This document shows, one piece after another, positions 16,731-24,934 of a stretch of DNA of 64,000 bases. The notes under the pieces are model-generated. The model saw only the letters and a program-made list of their open reading frames with translations, searched no databases and was not told the DNA's origin. The DNA lies in assembly GCA_017433825.1 (NCBI GenBank), contig JAFRGL010000013.1, forward strand, positions 124,001 through 188,000, in the 5' to 3' direction. Both the position numbers and the translations under genes were made by a program. The DNA is from Eubacterium sp. GTDB lineage: Bacteria > Bacillota > Clostridia > Lachnospirales > Lachnospiraceae. Position 1 is the stretch's first letter. Every line of letters starts with the position of its first letter.

Positions 16731-16884
16731 AACTTTTCTCCTGAAATAATCCGGCATGTTACTGTCCGGGAAAATTAATACACAAATCCACCATCTATAA
16801 TCTGACACCTCATTCAGTTTTTTGCAATGTTTTAATTCCCAGTTTACTGGTAAAATCTTACAAAATTTTACTATATGCTTTAGC

Positions 16885-16913
16885 TTGATTAATGAAAACC
16901 GGCGTTGTATGAT
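16885..16913 (+). promoter_or_regulatory. Promoter of tmcAL
   Basis: TTGATT and TATGAT are separated by 17 bases, about 48 bases ahead of the tmcAL ATG. The region to its left (16731-16884) should hold the pta promoter; I see no good match there, only a short palindrome CCAGTTTACTGG near 16849. Confidence 0.6.
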
Positions 16914-16960
16914 GATAAATGAACTGAACGGTACTACAAAAATTGCAGGAGGTGTACAGG

Positions 16961-18136
16961 ATGCGTACAGCCGGCGTCATTGCCGAATTCAATCCTTTTC
17001 ATGACGGCCACGCTTATCTTTTCCGGAAAATCCGGGAAAGCGGCTGTGACAATATCATTGTCGTGATGAGCGGGGATTTTGTCCAGCGGGGCGAATGCGC
17101 CATATGCGGCAAATATGAGCGCACGGAAAAGGCCCTGAAAGCCGGTGCGGACCTTGTACTGGAGCTGCCTGCGGCAGCGGCAGTGGGCAGTGCGCAGATA
17201 TTTGCCCAAAGCGCGGTGAATATCCTGGATTCCTCAGGCATCGTGGACGAACTGTGGTTCGGCAGCGAACGCGGGGATATTGCTCCTTTCATCAGCCTCG
17301 GACACACCCTGACGGAAAAGGAAGAGGCTTATGCCCCGGCAATGCGGCAGGCGTTAAAGCTTGGCAAAACCTTCCCGGCTGCCAGGGCCGAAGCCCTTGC
17401 GCAGCTTCCGGAGGAGGACCGGGCAAATCTTTCTTCCGATGAAATACTTGCCTTCCTTTCGGGCCCGAACAATATCCTCGGTCTGGAATACGTCCGGGCG
17501 CTGCTTTTGGCCAAAAGCCCGATAGTGCCGAAAACCATCCTCCGGGCCGGTTCCGCCTATCTGGATACGGACGCGGAAGCCCTTCTTCCGTCCGCCTATG
17601 CCCTGCGCAAGGCGGAAAAAGAAGGCCGTTCCACCGGGAGCTTTTCCCAGGCGCCCCTCTTTGCGGATGATTTCTCCCTGACGCTGATGTCCGCTCTTCT
17701 GGAAGCGGATGAAGCTTCCCTTACGTCCCTGGCGGATATTTCCCCCGAGCTCGCCCGCAGAATCCTTGCACTAGCCGGCCAGGTTACGGAATTTACCGCT
17801 TTCGCCGGGCTTGTCAAAACCAGAAACATGACCTACACCCACGTCAGCAGGGCCCTGGTCCGCATCATGCTCGGGATAAGCCGCGCGGAACAGGATGCCG
17901 CCCTTGCCCCCGCCGCCGTCCGGCTGCTGGGATTAAGGGAATCGCCGGAAACTTCCGCCCTTTTTGCGGGTATCAAAGAAAAGGGGCGCATCCGGCTTAT
18001 CTCCTCCGCCAAAGAGTATCACGAACTCACCGGGGGAAGGGATGCCTATGCGGCCAATCTGTACAATCTCGTGCTCAGCGCCAAAACCGGTACGCCCTTC
18101 GTCCATGAATTCACCCGGAAGGTCGTGAAAATCTGA
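16961..18136 (+). CDS. tmcAL: tRNA(Met) cytidine acetate ligase
   Basis: The 391-residue protein matches TmcAL (YlbM), which uses ATP and acetate to form N4-acetylcytidine at the wobble position of elongator tRNA-Met. The nucleotidyl-transferase motif NPFHDGH is at residues 11-17, followed by VVMSGDFVQRGE and LELP. The C-terminal part (GIKEKGRIRLISSAKEYHELT) also fits the family. The ATG at 16961 follows GGAGG; an earlier ATG at 16943 would overlap that site. It is divergent from pta-ackA, whose end product acetate is one of its substrates, which gives metabolic sense to the arrangement. Confidence 0.92.
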   Translation: MRTAGVIAEFNPFHDGHAYLFRKIRESGCDNIIVVMSGDFVQRGECAICGKYERTEKALKAGADLVLELPAAAAVGSAQIFAQSAVNILDSSGIVDELWFGSERGDIAPFISLGHTLTEKEEAYAPAMRQALKLGKTFPAARAEALAQLPEEDRANLSSDEILAFLSGPNNILGLEYVRALLLAKSPIVPKTILRAGSAYLDTDAEALLPSAYALRKAEKEGRSTGSFSQAPLFADDFSLTLMSALLEADEASLTSLADISPELARRILALAGQVTEFTAFAGLVKTRNMTYTHVSRALVRIMLGISRAEQDAALAPAAVRLLGLRESPETSALFAGIKEKGRIRLISSAKEYHELTGGRDAYAANLYNLVLSAKTGTPFVHEFTRKVVKI

Positions 18137-18198
18137 ACTGCTCCCGGGATACCGGCCGGGCTGCTCACACCCCGCCGTTACCTGGTGTTTTTAGGGTG

Positions 18199-18426
18199 CC
18201 CGGCAGAAAGAGCAGGCCGGGATTGGAGTGAAGCCATGAAAAATACAGCTGTCAGAACCGGCTGATGAGGGGCAAAAAGTTGCTTCGGAGCAATTCTTTT
18301 TGAGTCCTGCTGAGGCGACTTTTGATCAACAAAAGTCGTCGAATCAGGACGGTACCCGAAATCAGACGGTTTTGCAGCTGTATATTTTTCAGGCTGAAAC
18401 GACCTGCCGGCCGTTCTTCTGCCGGG
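18199..18426. ncRNA. Structured intergenic element, copy A (candidate novel RNA)
   Basis: This 228-nt stretch fills most of the 336-bp gap between tmcAL and the PFL gene. It folds into a closing helix (CCCGGCAGAA 18199-18208 with 18417-18426, plus GGCCGG 18215-18220 with 18407-18412), a second helix (18238-18251 with 18375-18390, TACAGCTG core), a 12-bp hairpin (18273-18302) and a two-part hairpin (18304-18350). A homologous element at 36622-36838 keeps every helix with compensatory base changes and shares long unpaired blocks. The transcribed strand is not known. Read leftward, both copies follow a protein gene's stop codon by 35-46 bases. I do not recognise a known RNA family. Confidence 0.75.
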
Positions 18427-18472
18427 ACATCTGTAAAACAACAATCATGTATTATTTTGAAAAATTAATCTG

Positions 18473-19837
18473 TCAGTTCTTAAACGAATGAATCGGCGCG
18501 GGGATGCGTCCCTTTCTGGAAATGAACGCCTCGCAGCTGAATGTGTTCACCGGCATAATCGGCGCGTAGCCCAAAAGCCCGCCGAATTCCACCGTCTCTC
18601 CCACCGTCTTGCCGATAACCGGGATCAGCCTGGCTGCCGTCGTCTTCTGGTTCACCATGCCGATGGCCATCTCGTCCGCGATGATGCCGGAAATGGTGGA
18701 TGCCGGGGTATCTCCCGGAATCGCGATCATATCCAGGCCCACGGAACAGACGCAGGTCATGGCCTCCAGCTTCTCCAGTGTCAGGGCGCCTGCATTTACC
18801 GCATTGATCATGCCCTGGTCCTCGCTGACCGGGATGAACGCGCCGGAAAGTCCGCCTACGTAGGAGGAAGCCATCACGCCGCCTTTTTTCACCTGGTCGT
18901 TCAAAAGCGCCAGCGCGGCCGTGGTTCCCGGTGCGCCTGCGGCTTCCAGTCCGATCTCTTCCAGGATTTCCGCCACGGAATCCCCCACTGCCGGGGTCGG
19001 CGCCAGGGACAGATCCACGATGCCGAAGGGCACGTTCAGGCGTTTGGAAGCCTCCTGCGCCACCAGCTGGCCTACCCGGGTAACCTTGAAGGCCGTCTTC
19101 TTTATCGTCTCGCAAAGCACCTCAAAGCTCTCTCCCCGCACCTGGGAAAGCGCATGCTTCACCACACCGGGGCCGGAAACGCCCACGTTGATGATGGCAT
19201 CCGCTTCCGTCACGCCGTGAAAAGCGCCCGCCATGAAAGGATTGTCATCCGGCGCGTTGCAGAACACCACCAGCTTCGCGCAGCCCAGGCAGTTATTGTC
19301 TTTCGTCTCTTCCGCCGTCTGAACGATAATTTCCCCCATCAGCCGCACCGCGTCCATGTTGATGCCGGTCTTCGTGGATCCTAAGTTTACCGAAGAGCAG
19401 ACAAAATCCGTGCAGGCCAGGGCCTTCGGGATGGACCGGATGAGCAGTTCGTCCGCCGAAGTCATATTTTTGGAAACCAGCGCGGAAAAGCCGCCCAGGA
19501 AATTCACGCCGGTGGCCTTTGCCGCCGCATCCAGGGTCTTCGCAATGCTTACGAAATCCTCAGGGGTTTTACAGGCCGCCGCGCCTATCAGGGCGATGGG
19601 CGTTACGCTGATTCTTTTATTTACAATCGGGATGCCGTATTCCGCCTCGATATCCTCGCCGGTCTTCACCAGGTCCTTCGCCCGGGTGGTGATGCGCTCG
19701 TAGATTTTCTCATTCAGGCGGTCAAGGTCGCTGTCGATACAGTCCAGGAGGCTGATGCCCATGGTAATGGTACGGACGTCCAGATTCTCCTGGGAAATCA
19801 TCTGATTGGTTTCATGAACCTCAAAAATATTAATCAT
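18473..19837 (-). CDS. PFL-family (UPF0210/DUF711) protein
   Basis: The 454-residue protein belongs to the UPF0210 family, distantly related to pyruvate formate-lyase in fold. It has no glycyl-radical loop, so PFL activity is not expected. Typical blocks are [26 protein letters not shown] and [21 protein letters not shown]. The biochemical role is not established. It is conserved next to a small ACT-domain protein, encoded 14 bp upstream, which may sense an amino acid and regulate it. It is the last gene of the nadE-yycJ-ACT-PFL run. Confidence 0.92.
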   Translation of the reverse strand: MINIFEVHETNQMISQENLDVRTITMGISLLDCIDSDLDRLNEKIYERITTRAKDLVKTGEDIEAEYGIPIVNKRISVTPIALIGAAACKTPEDFVSIAKTLDAAAKATGVNFLGGFSALVSKNMTSADELLIRSIPKALACTDFVCSSVNLGSTKTGINMDAVRLMGEIIVQTAEETKDNNCLGCAKLVVFCNAPDDNPFMAGAFHGVTEADAIINVGVSGPGVVKHALSQVRGESFEVLCETIKKTAFKVTRVGQLVAQEASKRLNVPFGIVDLSLAPTPAVGDSVAEILEEIGLEAAGAPGTTAALALLNDQVKKGGVMASSYVGGLSGAFIPVSEDQGMINAVNAGALTLEKLEAMTCVCSVGLDMIAIPGDTPASTISGIIADEMAIGMVNQKTTAARLIPVIGKTVGETVEFGGLLGYAPIMPVNTFSCEAFISRKGRIPAPIHSFKN

Positions 19838-19851
19838 ACCGGTTCACCTCT

Positions 19852-20124
19852 TCAGATTCTGTGCATCATGTTGAAAATGTCCTCGTGCTGGCACCGGATT
19901 ACCACGCCGATGGTCTCGCCCAAAGCCTTTAAGTCCTTCGACATATCCGCCGCGGAAATCGACGCCTGTGAGGTGTCCGCCACCATCATCATGTTGAAAT
20001 AACCCTGGATGATTGTCTGGGAAATATCCTCGATATTGACCTGGTGATCCGCCAGGTAAGTGCATACTTTGGCGATAATGCCGATGGTATCCCGTCCCAC
20101 GACGGTAATGATGGTTTTCTTCAT
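19852..20124 (-). CDS. ACT-domain protein (UPF0237)
   Basis: The 90-residue protein is a single ACT domain beginning TIITVVGRDTIGIIAKVCTYL. ACT domains bind amino acids or similar ligands as regulators. This small family is almost always encoded directly before the PFL/UPF0210 gene, as here, so the two probably act together. GAGGAGG precedes the ATG. Confidence 0.92.
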   Translation of the reverse strand: MKKTIITVVGRDTIGIIAKVCTYLADHQVNIEDISQTIIQGYFNMMMVADTSQASISAADMSKDLKALGETIGVVIRCQHEDIFNMMHRI

Positions 20125-20137
20125 ACTGCCTCCTCTT

Positions 20138-20935
20138 TCACCATTCTATTATATCTCCGGTTTTGTCCCGGAGGGCTACCTGTATATCAAAATCCCCGGC
20201 CCGGTAGGGGTTCTCCCCCATGGTAATCTCGCTGGCCACCGTCTCGAAGGCCAGGGAGGGGTAATTGTTCTCCTGGCTTAAATGCCCAAGGATGATATGC
20301 CTCATATTGTCATGCAGCACCCGGCACAGAAGCTGCCCGGCGCTTTCATTGGAAAGATGTCCTTTTTCGGAGAGAATCCGCTGTTTTAAGTTCCAGGGAT
20401 ACCTGCCCACCTCCAGCATCCGCACGTCGTGATTGGACTCGACAAGGAGGGTATCCAGCCCTTCCAGATTGCCAACGATATATTCGTTGTAGCAGCCCAG
20501 GTCTGTGGCCACCGCCAGGTTTCTCCTTCCGTCCGAGATGCGGAAGCCCATGGGATTGGCCGCGTCATGGCTGGTGGAGAATGGATGTATCAGCAAATCC
20601 CCCACCGAAAAATCATAATCTGGCCGCTCATCGACGAAAATATCCGGCGGAAGCTTCCCCATGCTCTTCAGCTTCAGGACCTCGGCGGCTGTCTCCCTCG
20701 CGGTGTAAACCGGCATCTCCTTCTTCCGCAGCAGCACCCCAAGGCCTGCGATGTGGTCCGCGTGCTCGTGGGTGAGCAGGATGCCGTCGATATCCGACAG
20801 GGAAAGGCCCAGACTGTTCAGGCCCTCCAGCGTTCTCTTGCCGCTTACCCCCGCGTCTATTAAAAGATGTGTATTGTCACTGCCCACGTAGATGCAGTTT
20901 CCGCTGCTGCCGCTGGCAATGCTGCAGATTCTCAT
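20138..20935 (-). CDS. MBL-fold metallohydrolase of the YycJ/WalJ type
   Basis: The 265-residue protein has a metallo-beta-lactamase fold with the metal motif THEHADH near residue 56, an SGSSGNC loop at the N-terminus and a later HILGHLSQENN block. It resembles YycJ (WalJ), a nuclease-like protein linked to the WalKR cell-wall regulon, though no walKR genes are present here. The likely action is phosphodiester or ester hydrolysis with two zinc ions. It lies 13 bp before the ACT gene and 43 bp after nadE, so it is probably in their operon. Confidence 0.87.
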   Translation of the reverse strand: MRICSIASGSSGNCIYVGSDNTHLLIDAGVSGKRTLEGLNSLGLSLSDIDGILLTHEHADHIAGLGVLLRKKEMPVYTARETAAEVLKLKSMGKLPPDIFVDERPDYDFSVGDLLIHPFSTSHDAANPMGFRISDGRRNLAVATDLGCYNEYIVGNLEGLDTLLVESNHDVRMLEVGRYPWNLKQRILSEKGHLSNESAGQLLCRVLHDNMRHIILGHLSQENNYPSLAFETVASEITMGENPYRAGDFDIQVALRDKTGDIIEW

Positions 20936-20978
20936 TTGTCCCCTTTCCTAAGCCGCTTCCCTCAAAGCGGCACACCCC

Positions 20979-22901
20979 TTATTTCGCAAGCTGTTCCTCC
21001 AGCTCCTCGCAGGCCGCAAGCCAGATGTCCCGGCAGGCGTCCGAGGGCAGAACCAGGTCGCCCCTGGGAGATACGCCCACCGAACCGATCTTCGGTCCGT
21101 CGGACAGGCAGGAACGCTTGAACTGGGAGGCAAAAAACCTCCTGTAGAAATTCTTCAGCCATTTCAGAAGCGTGGCATCGTCGTACTCGCCGGCAAAAGC
21201 GGCCTTCGCCAGCCGGAAAATCTTCTCCGGTGAATATCCATACCGCAGACAGTAATAAATATAGAAGTCATGCAGGCGGTAGGGCCCTACCAGGTCCTCG
21301 GTTTTCTGGGAAATTTCCCCCTCCTTCGCAGGAAGCAGCTCCGGGCTGATGGGGGTATCCAGCACGTCTTTCAGGATTCTTCTCTCTTCTTCATTAGTGC
21401 AGGTTTCCGCCACATAACCCACCAGAACCCGCATCAGGGTCTTGGGCACGCCGCCGTTTACGTCGTACATGGACATGTGGTCGCCGTTGTAGGTGGCCCA
21501 GCCCAAGCAGAGCTCGGACAGATCGCCGGTGCCCACCACGAAGCCGCCGGTCATGTTGGCGATGTCCATCAGCACCTGGGTGCGTTCCCGGGCCTGGGCA
21601 TTTTCAAAGGCGGTATCGTGTACATCCGGGTCATGGCCGATGTCTTCGAAATGCTGCAGCACGGCCTTTTTGATGTCCACTTCCTTCAAAGTGGCGCCCA
21701 GGGCCTTCGTCAGTTCGCAGGCATTGGTGTAGGTCCGGTCCGTGGTGCCGAAGCAGGGCATGGTCACCGCAATGACATTTTCCGCCGGAAGGCCCAGAAG
21801 CTTCACAGCCTCCGCCGTCACCAGCAATGCCGTGGTGGAATCCAGCCCGCCGGATATTCCCAGCACGGGATAGTCGCAGTAAGCCCGTTTCATCCTGACG
21901 GCCAGGGCCTGTGCCTGCATCTGAAGGATAAGCCGGCACCGTTCATTCCTTACAGCCTCGTCCTCCGGGATAAAAGGAGCCGGGGAAACGGTTCTGGTAA
22001 GAACGGTTTCCGCACTCCGAAGCGGGAACCAGACGGTAATGCCGTCGTCCTCAAGCGCCGCGAAATCCGTCCGGTCTCTTTCCGCTGCCAGGCGGTCCAG
22101 GTCGATTTCGGAAATCACCGTTTTCTGCAGGAAGGGTTCTCCCTCCGCCAGAATCTCCCCGTCTTCCGCAATCATGCCGCGTCCGGCATAGACGTAATCC
22201 GTTGTGGATTCCCCGACAGACGCATTGGTGTAAATGTATCCGAGACAGCCCGCTTCCGTCACCTGGGAAACAAATTTTCTCCTGGTTTCCGCCTTGCCCA
22301 CGATTTCCGGCGCGGCGTCCAGGCAGACGGTAATAAATGCGCCTGTGGCAGCTGCTTTCCTGCTCTTCGGCAGGAGCTGTGCTTCATCCCCGCCGAAGGT
22401 TACGGCGACCTTCAGGGTTTCCATGGCTTCGCAGGCGAAGGTTATCTCCGAAGAAAAAGGCACAGTAACCACACCGTCCGGAACCTGCCCGTAAAGGTCT
22501 TCACCGGAGACAAAATATCTGCCGTCATTTCTGTCGCCGCACTGCTGCGGGTTTTCCTTGGGTACGAAGCCCATAATTTTTCCCCGGCTCAATACCGCAG
22601 CCGCATTGTACAGACGGCCTTCGAAGCGCATGGGCAGGCCGAAAATGATGAGGGCGTCCAGTTTCCTGGTGCCCTGCCGTATTCTTTCCATGGCCAGGGC
22701 CGCATCCCTGATGAGCTGCTGCTGCCGGAAAGCGTCCCCGCAGGTGGAACCCGTTACGGCCAGCTCGGGAAAAGCTATAATTTTCGCGCCGCATTCCGCC
22801 GCTTCTTTTGCCGCCGCTATGATTTCTTCCGCATTTTTCCGCGGGTCCGCCACCGTAACCTTCGGTGAACACGCCGCCGCCTTGATGAATCCGTATTTCA
22901 T
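20979..22901 (-). CDS. nadE: Glutamine-dependent NAD+ synthase
   Basis: The 640-residue enzyme joins an N-terminal nitrilase-type glutaminase domain (about 1-300; the Glu in FPELAVTG and the Cys in FACEAME are plausible catalytic residues) to a C-terminal synthetase domain with the ATP-pyrophosphatase P-loop ISGGLDSTTALL near residue 350. It amidates deamido-NAD with ammonia taken from glutamine. The C-terminus has the usual RRFFASQFKRSCLSDGPKIG. The length fits the two-domain type. A palindromic element separates it from hslO upstream. Confidence 0.96.
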   Translation of the reverse strand: MKYGFIKAAACSPKVTVADPRKNAEEIIAAAKEAAECGAKIIAFPELAVTGSTCGDAFRQQQLIRDAALAMERIRQGTRKLDALIIFGLPMRFEGRLYNAAAVLSRGKIMGFVPKENPQQCGDRNDGRYFVSGEDLYGQVPDGVVTVPFSSEITFACEAMETLKVAVTFGGDEAQLLPKSRKAAATGAFITVCLDAAPEIVGKAETRRKFVSQVTEAGCLGYIYTNASVGESTTDYVYAGRGMIAEDGEILAEGEPFLQKTVISEIDLDRLAAERDRTDFAALEDDGITVWFPLRSAETVLTRTVSPAPFIPEDEAVRNERCRLILQMQAQALAVRMKRAYCDYPVLGISGGLDSTTALLVTAEAVKLLGLPAENVIAVTMPCFGTTDRTYTNACELTKALGATLKEVDIKKAVLQHFEDIGHDPDVHDTAFENAQARERTQVLMDIANMTGGFVVGTGDLSELCLGWATYNGDHMSMYDVNGGVPKTLMRVLVGYVAETCTNEEERRILKDVLDTPISPELLPAKEGEISQKTEDLVGPYRLHDFYIYYCLRYGYSPEKIFRLAKAAFAGEYDDATLLKWLKNFYRRFFASQFKRSCLSDGPKIGSVGVSPRGDLVLPSDACRDIWLAACEELEEQLAK

Positions 22902-22921
22902 TTCTTACTCCTGTTTATTGC

Positions 22922-23061
22922 GTACATCATATATATTTCTTCCGGGGACCGCTCTCGCTTAGTCCTCGCTCCAACGGCACTAATGCGCTCGTTCACATTC
23001 GTTCACGAATCGCAAAGTGCCGGGGCTGCGGATGTCCCCTTCAGAATTATATATGATGTAC
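22922..23061. repeat. About 140-bp palindromic intergenic element
   Basis: Perfect 14-base outer arms GTACATCATATATA (22922-22935) and TATATATGATGTAC (23048-23061) are extended inward by CGGGGACCGC against GCGGATGTCCCC. Within the element CGGCACT...GCG (from 22975) pairs with CGC..AGTGCCG (to 23023). The whole region between hslO and nadE can fold back on itself. No T run and no transposase are present. It looks like a MITE- or REP-like repeat, or a structured leader for nadE. Confidence 0.65.
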
Positions 23062-23072
23062 TTCAAATAGCA

Positions 23073-23960
23073 TTACTTCCTTGCCGCTTCCAACATTTCC
23101 GCTATATCTTCCGGAGTAAAGGTATATGCGCTGCCGCAGAACTGACACTTGATTTCGATCGGTTCGCCTTCCGCCGCCAGCGACTCCAGCTCCTTCTCCC
23201 CCAGGCTGATGAGCGCCTTCGCCATCCGGTCATAACTGCAGTTGCAGGAAAATGCCAGTTCGGTTCTCTCCATAATCTCAGGATCGAACCCCTCCAGGAT
23301 GAAGGAAATCATATCCTCCGGCGTCATCCCCGCTTCCAGCATCTGCGTAACCGACTGAATGCCCGAAAGCTTCTCCTCGATGCCCGCGATGACCTCTTCC
23401 GAAGCGCCGGGCATCATCTGGATGACGAATCCGCCTGCCTGCTTCACAAAATTCTCCTTGTCCATCAGAACGCCAAGGCCCACGGCGGAAGGCACCTGCT
23501 CGCTTGCCGCGAAATAATAGGTAAGATCTTCGGCGATTTCACCGTTGACCAGCTCCACCTGGCCCACATAGGGTTCCTTGAGGCCCAGGTCCTTGACGAC
23601 CGTCATTGTGCCGGCGCCGACCGCGCCGCCCACATCCAGCTTGCCGTTGGCCTTCGCCGGAATCAATACCAGGGGATTATAGGGATAGCCTTTTACATTT
23701 CCTTTGGAATCCGCAGTGACGGTCATTCCTTCCATCGGGCCGTCTCCTTTTACGATAACCGTAAGGATATCCTTGTCGCCCTTCATCATGCAGCCCATCA
23801 TGGCGCTGCCGGTTAAGAGTCTTCCCAGCGCGGCGGTTACCACGGGGCTCGTGCCGTGTATCTGCCTTGCTTTCTCTGCAAGATTTGTCGAAACCGCGGC
23901 AAAGGCCCTTACCTGACCGTCAGCAGCCGTGCCGCGTATCATATAGTCTGTATTGTTCAT
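23073..23960 (-). CDS. hslO: Redox-regulated chaperone Hsp33
   Basis: The 295-residue protein is Hsp33, a holdase chaperone switched on by oxidation of a zinc-bound cysteine centre. The C-terminal switch is present as CNC (about residue 238) and CQFC (about 272), all four cysteines intact. The N-terminal domain has GRLLTGSAMMGCMMKGDKD, as in homologues. It acts in the cytoplasm against oxidative protein unfolding. The start at 23960 has AGGAG upstream. It lies between a methyltransferase gene and nadE, all leftward. Confidence 0.96.
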   Translation of the reverse strand: MNNTDYMIRGTAADGQVRAFAAVSTNLAEKARQIHGTSPVVTAALGRLLTGSAMMGCMMKGDKDILTVIVKGDGPMEGMTVTADSKGNVKGYPYNPLVLIPAKANGKLDVGGAVGAGTMTVVKDLGLKEPYVGQVELVNGEIAEDLTYYFAASEQVPSAVGLGVLMDKENFVKQAGGFVIQMMPGASEEVIAGIEEKLSGIQSVTQMLEAGMTPEDMISFILEGFDPEIMERTELAFSCNCSYDRMAKALISLGEKELESLAAEGEPIEIKCQFCGSAYTFTPEDIAEMLEAARK

Positions 23961-23980
23961 CGTTTTCTCCTGTATTTATT

Positions 23981-24023
23981 CCCTCATCCGGCCCTTACGG
24001 GCCACCTTCCCCCAGGGAGAAGG
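23981..24023. repeat. Short hairpin-forming repeat unit (CCCTCATCCGG type)
   Basis: The gap between the methyltransferase and hslO is filled by two small hairpins: GGCCC TTAC GGGCC (23990-24003) and CCTTCCCCC AGGGAGAAGG (24005-24023). From memory, sequences of this type occur dispersed in many gut Clostridia; only one copy is in this window. It ends against the stop codon of the methyltransferase gene. Confidence 0.5.
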
Positions 24024-24776
24024 CTAGTAAATATGTCTTTCCGGGTCCGCGGGCACGCAGACAAATACCGTCCGGCCGTCTTCTTCTTTCGGGTACCCCG
24101 GGAACTGTTCCGCAGGCTTAAGGCCGCCCTCTTTCAGGAGCGCTTCCACTTCCTCCGCCGTCCAGGCCCTCTGGCAGTGAACTTCCTCCTGCCTCTCATA
24201 CAGCCCGTCCTCCCTTTCCAGGAAGAAGGTGATATCGTATTCATTGCGGCGGGTTTCCCCGTCGTAGTAATTCTCCCAGATGAAAGCCGCGTTGTCCCGC
24301 ACCTCGCTGATGGTATCCTCCCCGATGGCCCTGTATTTCTCCGGGGTGTTGAAATCAAAAAGGAATACCCCGTCCGGCTCCAGGTACAGCCGCACCGTTT
24401 TGAACACCTGCGCCAGTTCTTCGTCATTTGAAATATAATTCAGGCTGTCGCAGACGCACAAAACCGCCCGCACCGTGCCGTACAGCTCGAAGCTTCTCAT
24501 GTCCTGGCACAGATAGAGGATGTCCGCGCCGGAAACCTCCTTCTTCTGCAGGGCCATTTCCAGCATTTCGGGCGAATTGTCGACGCCGATCATGTCGTAG
24601 CCTGCCGACGAAAGCATCTCCGTTAAAGTTCCCGTGCCGCAGCCCAGATCCAGCACAATACCGCTTTTTATGCCGTATTCCGCCAGTTTTCCGCAAATGA
24701 ATTCACACCGGCTATTATAATCCACATTGTCCATAAATTCATCATATAATTCGGCCAATACGGTATAGGCATCCAT
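24024..24776 (-). CDS. Class I SAM-dependent methyltransferase
   Basis: The 250-residue protein has the Rossmann methyltransferase motifs VLDLGCGTGTLTE (about 42-54), MIGVDNSPEML (about 62-72) and an acidic post-II loop around LCQDMRSF. The substrate is unknown; the C-terminal half (YDITFFLERE and HCQRAW) resembles the general Methyltransf_25 group. The start codon follows GGAGG at about 11 bases. It has its own leftward promoter, whose -35 box overlaps that of the divergent MATE gene. Confidence 0.85.
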   Translation of the reverse strand: MDAYTVLAELYDEFMDNVDYNSRCEFICGKLAEYGIKSGIVLDLGCGTGTLTEMLSSAGYDMIGVDNSPEMLEMALQKKEVSGADILYLCQDMRSFELYGTVRAVLCVCDSLNYISNDEELAQVFKTVRLYLEPDGVFLFDFNTPEKYRAIGEDTISEVRDNAAFIWENYYDGETRRNEYDITFFLEREDGLYERQEEVHCQRAWTAEEVEALLKEGGLKPAEQFPGYPKEEDGRTVFVCVPADPERHIY

Positions 24777-24805
24777 TTCTTTTTGATCCTCCGGCGGAAA
24801 TTAAT

Positions 24806-24822
24806 CCAAATGAATAATTTGG
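24806..24822. promoter_or_regulatory. Small inverted repeat downstream of the methyltransferase promoter
   Basis: CCAAAT and ATTTGG are separated by 5 bases just after the leftward -10 box (24826-24831). The site covers the expected start point of transcription and could be a repressor operator. Confidence 0.35.
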
Positions 24823-24825
24823 TTT

Positions 24826-24854
24826 ATTATAAAATGACTTTTTGTTCTTGACAA
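24826..24854 (-). promoter_or_regulatory. Leftward promoter of the methyltransferase-hslO group
   Basis: On the minus strand TTGTCA (24849-24854) and TATAAT (24826-24831) are 17 bases apart. Its -35 box shares five bases with the -35 box of the rightward MATE promoter. Confidence 0.7.
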
Positions 24855-24876
24855 TACGAAATAATTCCTGTAGATT
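24848..24876 (+). promoter_or_regulatory. Rightward promoter of the MATE gene
   Basis: TTGACA (24848-24853) and TAGATT (24871-24876) are 17 bases apart. It overlaps the leftward promoter in the -35 region. Confidence 0.7.
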
Positions 24877-24934
24877 TTTATAACGTGCCTGTAAACTATG
24901 ATGATTAATTATAAATAAGAAAGAAGGAAGAAAA

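Noticed and set aside
18473-19837. Pyruvate formate-lyase
   Set aside because: The protein has the UPF0210 pattern and lacks the glycyl-radical loop and the catalytic cysteine pair.
21270-22868. Long open frame of 532 codons on the plus strand opposite nadE
   Set aside because: nadE on the minus strand has complete glutaminase and synthetase motifs; the opposite frame has no family pattern and results from GC-rich codon bias.
22922-23061. Insertion sequence
   Set aside because: The element is only about 140 bp, with no transposase and no visible target duplication.
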